64,000 nt of DNA from Paenibacillus dendritiformis (lineage in GTDB: Bacteria; Bacillota; Bacilli; Paenibacillales; Paenibacillaceae). The stretch is taken from positions 2,243,501 through 2,307,500 of the forward strand of contig NZ_OX216966.1 in the NCBI RefSeq assembly GCF_945605565.1, in the 5' to 3' direction. This document shows positions 52,484 to 60,248 of this stretch, piece by piece (position 1 is the stretch's first letter; the number at the start of each line of letters is the position of its first letter). The position numbers and the translations under genes are program-made. Below the pieces are notes generated by a model. That model did no database searches and was not told where the DNA came from. It saw only the letters and a list, made by a program, of their open reading frames with translations.

Positions 52484-53860
52484 ATGCCACGAATGCGTTC
52501 CCGCCGCAACATTCGCCGTGTGCGCGCAGGCAAGCGGCGCGTCCCCGCATCTTCCATGCGGGCTGCATCCGGACGGAGCAGACAACAACGATACGATCGG
52601 GGTTATGCCTGCGGCTATGCGGAAGGATTGCGTGTCGGGCAGGCCCAATACGAAGTTCCCTTCGATGGCACGAGCATCATCATCCCGACGTATAACAAGG
52701 CCGAACTGTTAGAGCAGTGTATTGCCAGCATTGAGGCCCATACGCCCATCCCCCATGAAATCATCGTCGTCGACAACGCCTCGACAGACGGCACCACTGC
52801 CTATCTCCTCCGGAATACCGGGAAGCTTCGCTTCCATATCCATGAGCATAACCGCGGCTTCGCTGGAGCAGTCAATACGGGGCTGATGATGGCGAAGGGG
52901 CGTACGATCTGCATACTGAACAACGATATTCTCGTAACTCCGAACTGGCTCAAGAACCTTCTTAACTGCCTTCAGAGCGATGACACTATCGGAATGGTCG
53001 GGCCGGTGACGAATTTCATCAGCGGAGAACAGCAGATTGAAGTTCCTTATCACAGCATTAAGGATATGTATTCGTTCGCAGCGGCACATAATGTGCCGAA
53101 TGCGGGAAAATGGCAAGGAACGGATCGGATTGTCGGGTTTTGCCTCGTATTCCGCCGGGAACTGTTCGAGACGACCGGCTATTTCGACGAAGGCTTCGAG
53201 ATTGGCAATTTCGAAGATGAAGATTATGTGCTGCGCGTGCGCCTGAATGGACGCAAGCTCGTGGTTGCTCGGGATACGTTCATCCATCATTACGGCAGCG
53301 TAACGATGAGGGAGCTCGGGGACCAGTTTTTGGACATCAATGAAAAAAACGCGGCATTTTTCCGTGCCAAATGGGGAAATTCATTCAACTTGGTGCAGCG
53401 CGCGAGAGAAGCGAGCAGGGGCTCGAACCTTACCCGCTGCCATGATTTCTACCCGACGCATGTAGCGGTTACCGGATTGACAGATACGGTGTATTGGGTC
53501 GAGCACGGTACGAAATATCCGCTTGTCGGTCATATCGGCGTTCCGATCGTATCCGTCCCGCAAATCGATCTGCGGGGCTGGCCGACAGGGCCAGCCATGG
53601 ATGCGGGGACTGCCCGCGACAAGTGGCATCGACAATCCGAGCCGAACGGGGTTATCGCAGACGGGGCCGTCTTCGCGACCGAAGCAGGAAAATGGTACCA
53701 GCGTCAAGGAGAGGAATACCGCGAAATCATCAGCGAGCATGCCCTTCGCAGATGGCAGCTGGAGAATCGGGTCCAGCCGCGAACGGATAAAGAGAGACGC
53801 GAATTGAAAGAGGGGCTTCCGATCATTCCAGCGCCGGTTATTGCCTCCTTTCACTTGTAA
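52484..53860 (+). CDS. Glycosyltransferase family 2 (WbbL-like) with basic leader and Gly-aromatic motif
   Basis: 458 residues; AAGGAGGTG ribosome site. Basic leader (MPRMRSRRNIRRVRAGKRRV), then RYDRGYACGYAEGLRVGQAQ, then a GT-A domain: SIIIPTYNKAELLEQCIASI, VVDNASTDGT, and LNNDILVTPNW as metal motif. Acceptor-side FDEGFEIGNFEDEDYVLRVR is typical of rhamnosyltransferase-like GT2. About 130 extra C-terminal residues, with TGLTDTVYWVEHGTKYPLVG and repeated Trp/Tyr patterns, are not part of the catalytic fold and could be a binding module (inference). Confidence 0.8.
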   Translation: MPRMRSRRNIRRVRAGKRRVPASSMRAASGRSRQQRYDRGYACGYAEGLRVGQAQYEVPFDGTSIIIPTYNKAELLEQCIASIEAHTPIPHEIIVVDNASTDGTTAYLLRNTGKLRFHIHEHNRGFAGAVNTGLMMAKGRTICILNNDILVTPNWLKNLLNCLQSDDTIGMVGPVTNFISGEQQIEVPYHSIKDMYSFAAAHNVPNAGKWQGTDRIVGFCLVFRRELFETTGYFDEGFEIGNFEDEDYVLRVRLNGRKLVVARDTFIHHYGSVTMRELGDQFLDINEKNAAFFRAKWGNSFNLVQRAREASRGSNLTRCHDFYPTHVAVTGLTDTVYWVEHGTKYPLVGHIGVPIVSVPQIDLRGWPTGPAMDAGTARDKWHRQSEPNGVIADGAVFATEAGKWYQRQGEEYREIISEHALRRWQLENRVQPRTDKERRELKEGLPIIPAPVIASFHL

Positions 53861-53933
53861 ACTTTGACCGCCTCGATGAGGCCGGCCGCAGAAATGGCTG
53901 GGTTGAGGGCAGTTTTGGGCGTATGGCCCGTAT

Positions 53934-53960
53934 ACGCTCGCCTGTGGCCCGCATATGTTA
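53934..53960 (+). promoter_or_regulatory. Sigma-K-type promoter of small-protein operon
   Basis: AC at 53934-53935, 16 bp, CATATGTTA at 53952-53960, a full match to the sigma-K form AC-N16-CATAnnnTA. It lies 62 bp before the first ATG of the operon. Sigma-K drives late mother-cell genes for coat and crust. Confidence 0.6.
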
Positions 53961-54021
53961 AGACAAGGAAGCGGAGTTAACACCTGTGCGCGATCCGTTA
54001 TTTTGCCGGGGAGGAAGAAGC

Positions 54022-54309
54022 ATGCATAACGTCGTGGACGAAATTATTATCCATATGTCCCATACGCATCAGCATATGGCCCGCGTTCTGGACGCGGAAC
54101 GTCAGGTTGCGGTCCGGATGGCACAGCTCATTCACGCCCTGCCGGACGTTAACCCCGATTTTGCCGGCCTGAGCGGACTGAAGGAGCAATCCGCTGCGTT
54201 AACGAAAAATATCGTCGCTTACTTGAACGGAATCGCGGAGCTGGAAGAGGCATTGGCCGAGCAGCTTGAACATGTTATCAAAGAATTGAACGACGATGGC
54301 GAAGAATGA
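54022..54309 (+). CDS. Small helical protein A of spore-surface locus (unknown)
   Basis: 95 residues from ATG 54022 (GGGGAGGAAGAAG directly upstream, better than the GTG at 53986). Fully helical in appearance, acidic C-terminus. MSHTHQHMARVLDAERQVAV and EALAEQLEHVIKELNDDGEE are its amphipathic ends. I do not recognise a characterised family. First gene of a tight operon of three similar-sized proteins and the basic-tail protein. Confidence 0.75.
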   Translation: MHNVVDEIIIHMSHTHQHMARVLDAERQVAVRMAQLIHALPDVNPDFAGLSGLKEQSAALTKNIVAYLNGIAELEEALAEQLEHVIKELNDDGEE

Positions 54310-54329
54310 ATCGATAGGGGGGAGACGGG

Positions 54330-54668
54330 TTGAGCAGAGAGCGCTCCTATCATCTTATATTGGATGCCATAGCCAAGATGCAGTGGAACGTCGCCATGAT
54401 TTTGGAAGCCAAAGCGGTGGAAGCAGAAAAAACGCGAAATTGGATGCTAAATCATTTGACGGAGACCGCTTTTGTCAACCATAAAGAGCAAATCAGCGAT
54501 CCGTTGGAGATTCATAACCAAGTTGTTGAAGTCCTTGACGGATTGACCAAAATCCAGCTCAGTCTCGCCCGGAACATGAAAGTCGTCCTTGACCGGGGAG
54601 AATCGGGTTCGATGGGAGACGGACTAGGAGACGGATCTTTCAGCGGAGAATATGATTTGGGGAGATAA
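54330..54668 (+). CDS. Small helical protein B of spore-surface locus (unknown)
   Basis: 112 residues from TTG 54330 (GGGGGGAG 6 bp upstream). Two or three helices (YHLILDAIAKMQWNVAMILE, LTKIQLSLARNMKVVLDRGE) and a Gly/Ser-rich tail. Spacing of the Met/Leu/Ala residues in WNVAMILEAKA and LSLARNMKVVL resembles the MARVLDAE stretch of protein A, so distant relatedness is possible. Function unknown. Confidence 0.75.
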   Translation: MSRERSYHLILDAIAKMQWNVAMILEAKAVEAEKTRNWMLNHLTETAFVNHKEQISDPLEIHNQVVEVLDGLTKIQLSLARNMKVVLDRGESGSMGDGLGDGSFSGEYDLGR

Positions 54669-54674
54669 ACGGTC

Positions 54675-54974
54675 ATGATGCATAGATCGCAGGAGGATGA
54701 AGTCAAGCTTGAAATGATCCAGGCCATCGTCCGCAGCCAGTCTGCTCTGGCCCGGATGTTGGAGCACCTTGCGGATGTGACCGAGCATGCGGAAGGCTCC
54801 GTCAAAGGAATTAAAGAGGATATCCGGCTGCTGTCGAACTATCAGCTGGCGCTATGCGGCATGATCACCGGCTGGCGTTCCCGTCACAAGACAACCGGAA
54901 CTCCTGCAACGCCCTGGTTCAATCCAGCTTATTTCGACAGAGCCGTACTTGACCCGAGGAGTACAGGAGAGTGA
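54675..54974 (+). CDS. Small helical protein C of spore-surface locus (unknown)
   Basis: 99 residues; starts 6 bp after protein B with TTGGGGAGA upstream. Begins with an amphipathic helix (EMIQAIVRSQSALARMLEHL) that again carries the ALARxL pattern, then a second helix ending in WRSRHKTTGT and a Pro/Phe-containing tail (TPWFNPAYFDRAVL). Not recognised. Its stop overlaps the possible GTG start of the next gene. Confidence 0.72.
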   Translation: MMHRSQEDEVKLEMIQAIVRSQSALARMLEHLADVTEHAEGSVKGIKEDIRLLSNYQLALCGMITGWRSRHKTTGTPATPWFNPAYFDRAVLDPRSTGE

Positions 54975-54979
54975 ATCAA

Positions 54980-55267
54980 TTGAAAAAGCGTTCACCTACA
55001 CCGAAACTGGGGCGCAAGACCGTACGCAGCGGCCCCATTCGCGCCCGCAAAGGGGCGCGGCGCGAGGGAGTGAGCCGGCGTCTGTCCCGGCGTTCCCGCA
55101 AGCTGCAGAAACGCGGGCTGCGAATCGCCCGCCGGAGGAGGAGAAGAGGCTCTCCTCAAGCCTATAAGAAGGGCTATGACGAATCTTATCAAGCAGGATT
55201 CAATGCCGGCTTTGCCAAAGGCTTCGAGGACGGTCACCAGTTGGCCTATTCCGAACATGCCGGTTAA
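54980..55267 (+). CDS. Stand-alone Arg-rich and Gly-aromatic-motif protein
   Basis: 95 residues from TTG 54980 (AGGAG 10 bp upstream; GTG 54971 is too close to it). Two parts only: a strongly basic region (SRRLSRRSRKLQKRGLRIAR and a run of six Arg), then YKKGYDESYQAGFNAGFAKG-FEDGHQL, four Gly-aromatic repeats at 4-residue spacing. These same two parts begin several glycosyltransferases of the locus, but here no catalytic domain follows. Likely a structural or docking component (inference). Confidence 0.75.
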   Translation: MKKRSPTPKLGRKTVRSGPIRARKGARREGVSRRLSRRSRKLQKRGLRIARRRRRRGSPQAYKKGYDESYQAGFNAGFAKGFEDGHQLAYSEHAG

Positions 55268-55484
55268 GGCTTATGAACAGTCAGATGCACGCCGCAAGCG
55301 GCGGACGCTGGCTGTTTTTTGTCTGTCCGGAAGCCCTTTTTGACCATGGATGGATAACCGTCCATGATGCACCTGACGGAGCGGCATATGATGAATGGAT
55401 GCTAGACCATGCAGCATTTGCGAGGCCGTGTCTACCGGATCGTGGCATGCCAACGAGAAACGAATGTAAAAAAGGAGCGATTCC

Positions 55485-56621
55485 ATGCGTACCTCACGCT
55501 CACGAAGGCAGCAAGCCCGAATTCATATGAATCATCAATTCCGATACAACGCCCTTCATCAAGGACGCATCGCAGGGTTCAATGAAGGATTCCAGGAAGG
55601 TTATTTACGCGGACGGGCGGATGTCATTATGAAGACGCCGAGGGAGCCGATACCGATGCGGCCGCTCCATATCTGCTATGTGACAACCGGCAAAGGGTAT
55701 CCTTATGTCCCGATGGATGAAGGCATGCGTAACACATGGAAGGAGTTGGTCGCAAAAGTGTCGGTCTGCGGGCCGCGGGATGGCGTTGCCGCCGTCGCCG
55801 GCCAACAGCGGCCCGATTTGGTTTTTGCCCTGGACGGCATGGACCTTCCGGTGGAGCAAGTCGATGCCGTGCGGGCGCTGGGGATTCGCACCGCTCTATG
55901 GATTACGGATGATCCCTATTACACCGATATAATGAGCTCCATAGTGACGCATTATGACTATGTTTTCACTCTGGAAGCGAACACCGTCCAGTATTACCGT
56001 TCGCTTGGGGCGAACGTGCACTTTTTGCCGTTTGGCGTCTATCATGGCCATTTCCGGCCTCTTCGCAGCCCAGCCAAGGTGCGAAGGGGGATCAGCTTCA
56101 TCGGATCCGCCTATTGGAACCGGATTCGGATGATAGAGCCGATTCTGCCTGAACTGATGAAGCGAGGCTTGATCCTGACCGGCTTATGGTGGGAACGGCT
56201 GCCTCAATATCCTCAATACGCCCATCAGATCGAACTGAACCGCTGGATGGATCCGTACGAGACGTCGGAGGCGTACAACGGCAGCAAGATTGTCATTAAT
56301 TTGCACCGCGACCATGACGAGTCGATCAACCAGAACCGGGTCAATATTACGGCCGATTCCCCGAACCCGCGCACTTTCGAAATCTGTGCCTGCGGAACGC
56401 TGCAGCTGACGGACGTTCGTTCGGATATCTCCCAATTCTATACTCCCGGCGAGGAAATAGAGACCTATTCTTCCCCGGAAGAGATGCTGGCCAAGATCGA
56501 CTATTATTTAGGCCATGAACAAGAACGGCGGGACATCGCGCTCCGCGCTTTGGCCCGGACGATGCGCGAACATACGTATGCGCACCGTTTGAACCAGGTG
56601 CTGGCTACCATATTCGGGTAG
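55485..56621 (+). CDS. cgeB: CgeB-like spore glycosyltransferase
   Basis: 378 residues; AAAAAAGGAGCG upstream of the ATG. Short basic leader (MRTSRSRRQQARIHMNHQFR) and motif FNEGFQEGYLRGR (about 33-45), then a CgeB-type GT-B fold: TALWITDDPYYTDIM in the N-terminal half, and in the C-terminal half the INLHRDHDESINQNRVNI and RTFEICACGTLQLTD segments. In B. subtilis CgeB belongs to the spore crust glycosylation genes under sigma-K. Assignment by family resemblance; the sugar is unknown. Confidence 0.82.
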   Translation: MRTSRSRRQQARIHMNHQFRYNALHQGRIAGFNEGFQEGYLRGRADVIMKTPREPIPMRPLHICYVTTGKGYPYVPMDEGMRNTWKELVAKVSVCGPRDGVAAVAGQQRPDLVFALDGMDLPVEQVDAVRALGIRTALWITDDPYYTDIMSSIVTHYDYVFTLEANTVQYYRSLGANVHFLPFGVYHGHFRPLRSPAKVRRGISFIGSAYWNRIRMIEPILPELMKRGLILTGLWWERLPQYPQYAHQIELNRWMDPYETSEAYNGSKIVINLHRDHDESINQNRVNITADSPNPRTFEICACGTLQLTDVRSDISQFYTPGEEIETYSSPEEMLAKIDYYLGHEQERRDIALRALARTMREHTYAHRLNQVLATIFG

Positions 56622-56715
56622 AGCGGCACAATCTCAGGACGGCGTCATCCTATGCCATTCCACTGCATCTGGAGGTGAAGGCTTACGTACCTCTTACGAG
56701 GAACGGGCCACGAAA

Positions 56716-58230
56716 ATGAGACCGACTATGATGTTATTTTCGCATATGTGCAACCAAGATTATATTACCGGGGCGGAGAAGCATCTTCTTTTTCTCGCTC
56801 ATGAGTTAAGCATCTGGTATGAATGCATTATCATCGTGCCGCAGGAAGGTCGATTATCGGCTCTGGCCAGGGCTGCCGGCATTCGAAGCGAGATTATGCC
56901 CTGCCCGCTCATGTACTCTCTCATCCGGCCGGACGCCGATCTCCCGGAGGAGTGGGAGCGTTGGAAGCGGGCTCCCGAATTCGAGGCCATCGTCGAGCTG
57001 CTGAGGCATATGCAGCCCGACATCGTCTTGACGAATACGGCGATCCACCCGCTTCCGGCCGCCGCAGCCGCATCGCTGGGAATTCCAGCCCTGTGGGTCA
57101 TCAATGAGACCATCGCCGACACTCCGCACACTTCCCTCGCGGCGGCGCTTATCAGCTCGCATGCCGATGGCATTATCGGTACATCGGAAACGACGCTTCA
57201 ACCGATCCGCCCTGCGGCGGCCCCAATCTATTTGCTGCCTCCATCCTGGCACCCGAACTCGCTTCAGATCCGATCCTGGCCCCACTTCCGCCGCAGCAAA
57301 AGAAAAGAACTGGGGATAGCGGCGGGACATGTGCTGATTGGATATATAGCGGCTGCCATCTATCCCGAAAAAGGGCTGGACCATTTTGTCCGAATGGCGC
57401 TTCAAGTAGCCAATCAGAGGCCGTTCGCCCGCTTCGTCATCATCGGAGAGCCGACGGATCACGGTTATTATGACGCCTGTCTCGGGATGATTGCGAATTC
57501 TCCTTACGCCGATCGGTTCCGGGTCATTCGCTTCGAGGCGTCGGTGCAGCATGTGTACCCGGCGATGGATATTGTCGTGGTGCCCAGCTTGCTTCCGGAA
57601 GGCTTTGGATTAACGGCGCTGGAAGGAATGATATTCGGTAAGGCGGTGATTACGTACGCGTCAGGCGGATTGGCCGAAATACAAGCGGCGACGAGGAACT
57701 CTGCTTACTCGATAGAGACCGGGAACGTGGGGAGACTGGCACAGGCCGTTGTTGATGCGACCCGCAGCCCTTTGGTATGGAAAAAGGCGGGCATTCGCAA
57801 CCGGAAGAACGCTGCCCGGGTGTATGGGCATACCGTGTTCCGTGATCGGCTGAAGAAGTTGCTGGTTAGCCATGTCCTTCACCATCGGCCAAAATACCAA
57901 GTCATCCAAGGGGATGCTCCCGATGTGTTCGTCGCCGATTCGGATAGCGGAACGTACCGCCGCGTTGCTCCCGGCATGCCGGAATATGAATCACTGCTGC
58001 CCCAGGCACGGCGGATTCCCGCCGACATCCTGTACGGCGTCATTTCTTCCGAAGGCTCGCCGGGCGACAAACTGCGGCGTCCCTTGTCCCGTCACCCTCA
58101 TCTGCGCGGCAGGCGGAGGACGAAGCGGGGCCGGCGCCATTCGCCCCGGGCCATACGATCCGGCAGGAGGAAGAGAACGGGGCTCCATCGTTCCCGGATA
58201 CGCCGAAGCAAGCGTCTTCGAAAAAAATGA
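56716..58230 (+). CDS. Glycosyltransferase family 4 with Arg-rich C-terminal tail
   Basis: 504 residues; weak AGGAA ribosome site. GT-B fold: N-terminal HMCNQDYITGAEKHLLFLAH, C-terminal half IGYIAAAIYPEKGLDHFVRM and the acid pair in PEGFGLTALEGMIFGKAVIT. After the catalytic part the protein continues with VFVADSDSGTYRRVAPGMPE and ends in a basic tail of about 50 residues (GRRRTKRGRRHSPRAIRSGR). The basic module thus appears at the opposite end from its neighbours. Last gene of the glycan locus. Confidence 0.83.
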   Translation: MRPTMMLFSHMCNQDYITGAEKHLLFLAHELSIWYECIIIVPQEGRLSALARAAGIRSEIMPCPLMYSLIRPDADLPEEWERWKRAPEFEAIVELLRHMQPDIVLTNTAIHPLPAAAAASLGIPALWVINETIADTPHTSLAAALISSHADGIIGTSETTLQPIRPAAAPIYLLPPSWHPNSLQIRSWPHFRRSKRKELGIAAGHVLIGYIAAAIYPEKGLDHFVRMALQVANQRPFARFVIIGEPTDHGYYDACLGMIANSPYADRFRVIRFEASVQHVYPAMDIVVVPSLLPEGFGLTALEGMIFGKAVITYASGGLAEIQAATRNSAYSIETGNVGRLAQAVVDATRSPLVWKKAGIRNRKNAARVYGHTVFRDRLKKLLVSHVLHHRPKYQVIQGDAPDVFVADSDSGTYRRVAPGMPEYESLLPQARRIPADILYGVISSEGSPGDKLRRPLSRHPHLRGRRRTKRGRRHSPRAIRSGRRKRTGLHRSRIRRSKRLRKK

Positions 58231-58383
58231 TGTTCGTTCACAAAATAGACATATTATTTTAAGTTTCGTTTCATTTCCGTTTAATCTTGCTTTAGATATC
58301 GCGGCTTATGATCGGGAGAGAGACTGCGGCGCGCCGCCGGCAGGCGGTGCGTCCGTTATCGTAAATGAAACGGGAGGTCTACG

Positions 58384-59541
58384 ATGTTAGAAGTGAACAA
58401 CGTCAGCAAATGGTATGACGACCGCCGGGGCGTGGAGGATCTTCAATTCGCCATCGAGCAGGGCGAGATAGTCGGCTTCCTGGGGCCCAACGGGGCAGGC
58501 AAGACGACGACGATGCGCATGATTACCGGGTATTTGAACCCGACTCGCGGGAGCATCTCGATCGGCGGCTTGACGATGGCGGAGCACGGCGCCCAGGCAA
58601 GAAGCAAGATCGGCTACTTGCCCGAGACGCCGCCCCTCTACCCTGACATGTCGGTGAAGGCGTATTTATCGTTTATCGCCGATCTGCGGGGAGTCCCTGT
58701 ACGGGAGCAGAAGCAGCGCATCGCGGAAATGCTGGACAAGCTGGGGCTGCGAGGAAGAGAAAAGCAGATCATTCGCAGTCTGTCCAAAGGGTACAAGCAG
58801 CGGCTCGGCTTGGCGCAAGCGATTATGCATAAGCCTGATCTGCTCGTGCTGGACGAGCCGACGTCCGGGCTGGACCCGAACCAGATTATCGAGATACGCG
58901 AGCTGATCCGCGAATTGGGAGAGCAGCATACCGTTCTGCTCAGCACTCATATTTTGCCTGAGGTGAATACGTTGTGCAATCGGGTCCTTATCATCCATCA
59001 GGGACGTCTTGTGTTGGATGAACGGCAGGACCGGCTTGGGTTAGTGATGGGCCAGACCTCCTCGCTGCAGCTGGAAGTGAAGGGACGGGAGTCCGAGATC
59101 ATTTCCATTTTGACAGCCCTTCCCGAGGTAGCGTCCGTCGATGTCCTTGCTGAGGCCGAAGAGCCTGGAGCCGGAATCGGGACGGATCAGGAGAGAGAGA
59201 CTGACGATGAAGAGACTGAATCCCGTGCCGGCGCATTCTCTGTCAGCCCAGGCGCGGAGGCGGGAGCAGAATCCGGGATCACGGCGGAACAGGCGGGCGC
59301 GGATGAAGCTGGCGTCGTTCCAGAAGCAGGGGAAGAGCAGACCGGAGCGGCGCAGCCGGATTCCGGCGCCCAGATCGTTGCGCTTCGGGTCATTCCGGCG
59401 GAACAGTCGGATGCACGGGAGTCTATTTTTTTCGCACTTGCGAAGGCGGGTTATCCGATTCTCGAGATGAAGCGGGATGGTACCAGCCTCGAGGACGTGT
59501 TTATTCGGCTTACGACCGAGGAGGAGGTGCAAGATGCGTAG
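58384..59541 (+). CDS. ABC transporter ATP-binding protein, GldA-like
   Basis: 385 residues. Walker A GPNGAGKT (34-41), signature LSKGYKQR (133-140), Walker B LLVLDE (153-158), then STHIL switch. Normal to about residue 250, followed by an acidic, low-complexity Ala/Gly/Glu insert (about 258-328) before the C-terminal subdomain resumes (VALRVIPAEQSDAR, then KAGYPILEMKRDGTSLEDVF). CGGGAGGTC ribosome site. First gene of a four-gene operon resembling gliding-type (Gld) ABC exporters; cargo unknown. Confidence 0.87.
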   Translation: MLEVNNVSKWYDDRRGVEDLQFAIEQGEIVGFLGPNGAGKTTTMRMITGYLNPTRGSISIGGLTMAEHGAQARSKIGYLPETPPLYPDMSVKAYLSFIADLRGVPVREQKQRIAEMLDKLGLRGREKQIIRSLSKGYKQRLGLAQAIMHKPDLLVLDEPTSGLDPNQIIEIRELIRELGEQHTVLLSTHILPEVNTLCNRVLIIHQGRLVLDERQDRLGLVMGQTSSLQLEVKGRESEIISILTALPEVASVDVLAEAEEPGAGIGTDQERETDDEETESRAGAFSVSPGAEAGAESGITAEQAGADEAGVVPEAGEEQTGAAQPDSGAQIVALRVIPAEQSDARESIFFALAKAGYPILEMKRDGTSLEDVFIRLTTEEEVQDA

Positions 59542-60247
59542 ATTTCGAGCGATCTTTCGCAAGGAGCTGCAAGCTTATTTCACCTCGCCTGCCTCTTATG
59601 CGGCGTTTGCAGTCTATGTGCTGATTTCCAGCATGATGTTTTATTTGAATTTCGTGATGTTCCAGCCTAGTATCATCGATTTCCGTCTCGTCTCGGGCAA
59701 CGCGGTATTCATGTATGTGTTCGTCATTCCGCTGTTGACGATGCGGCTGCTGGCGGACGAATTCCGCCAAGGCACGGATGAGCTGCTGTTGACCTCACCG
59801 GCCCGGCTGAGCCACATCGTGCTCGGCAAATATGCGGCGGCGCTTGTCGTCATGGTGCTGCTGGTCTGTCTCAGCCTGCTGTACCCGCTTATCATGTCGT
59901 TCTTCGGCCCGCTGGATTGGCCGGTGCTGCTTACTTCCGTTCTCGGGATGCTGATGTTAAGCGCAACGATGGCTGCCGTCGGCTTGTTCGCGTCCAGTCT
60001 GTCGCAGCACCAGATGGTGGCGGCGATAGCGGGCGTGGTCATGCTCCTTGCCTTCTGGCTGCTCGATATGCCCGCATCCACCTCCCCGGAATGGGGAAGC
60101 TGGCTTGCGCCATTTGCGATGAATCTTCGTCTGGAGTCATTCATGAAGGGTGTGATCAGCGCGGCGGACATACTCTTTTTTGTGACGCTGTCCGCCGTAT
60201 TTATCGTGCTGAGTATTCAAGTGTTGGACAGAAAGCGGTGGAGGTAA
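59534..60247 (+). CDS. ABC-2 permease, GldF-like
   Basis: 237 residues from ATG 59534, which overlaps the ATPase stop by 8 bp and has GAGGAGGTG upstream. Six membrane segments of the ABC-2 type. ELQAYFTSPASYAAFAVYVL at the start and the LTMRLLADEFRQGTDELLLT segment are typical of the GldF/NosY-like group. Works with the preceding ATPase. Confidence 0.88.
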   Translation: MRRFRAIFRKELQAYFTSPASYAAFAVYVLISSMMFYLNFVMFQPSIIDFRLVSGNAVFMYVFVIPLLTMRLLADEFRQGTDELLLTSPARLSHIVLGKYAAALVVMVLLVCLSLLYPLIMSFFGPLDWPVLLTSVLGMLMLSATMAAVGLFASSLSQHQMVAAIAGVVMLLAFWLLDMPASTSPEWGSWLAPFAMNLRLESFMKGVISAADILFFVTLSAVFIVLSIQVLDRKRWR

Positions 60248-60248
60248 C

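Noticed and set aside
55273..55530. 85-codon frame between the tag protein and CgeB-like gene
   Set aside because: No proper ribosome site, overlaps the cgeB-like start in another frame, and has no recognisable features.
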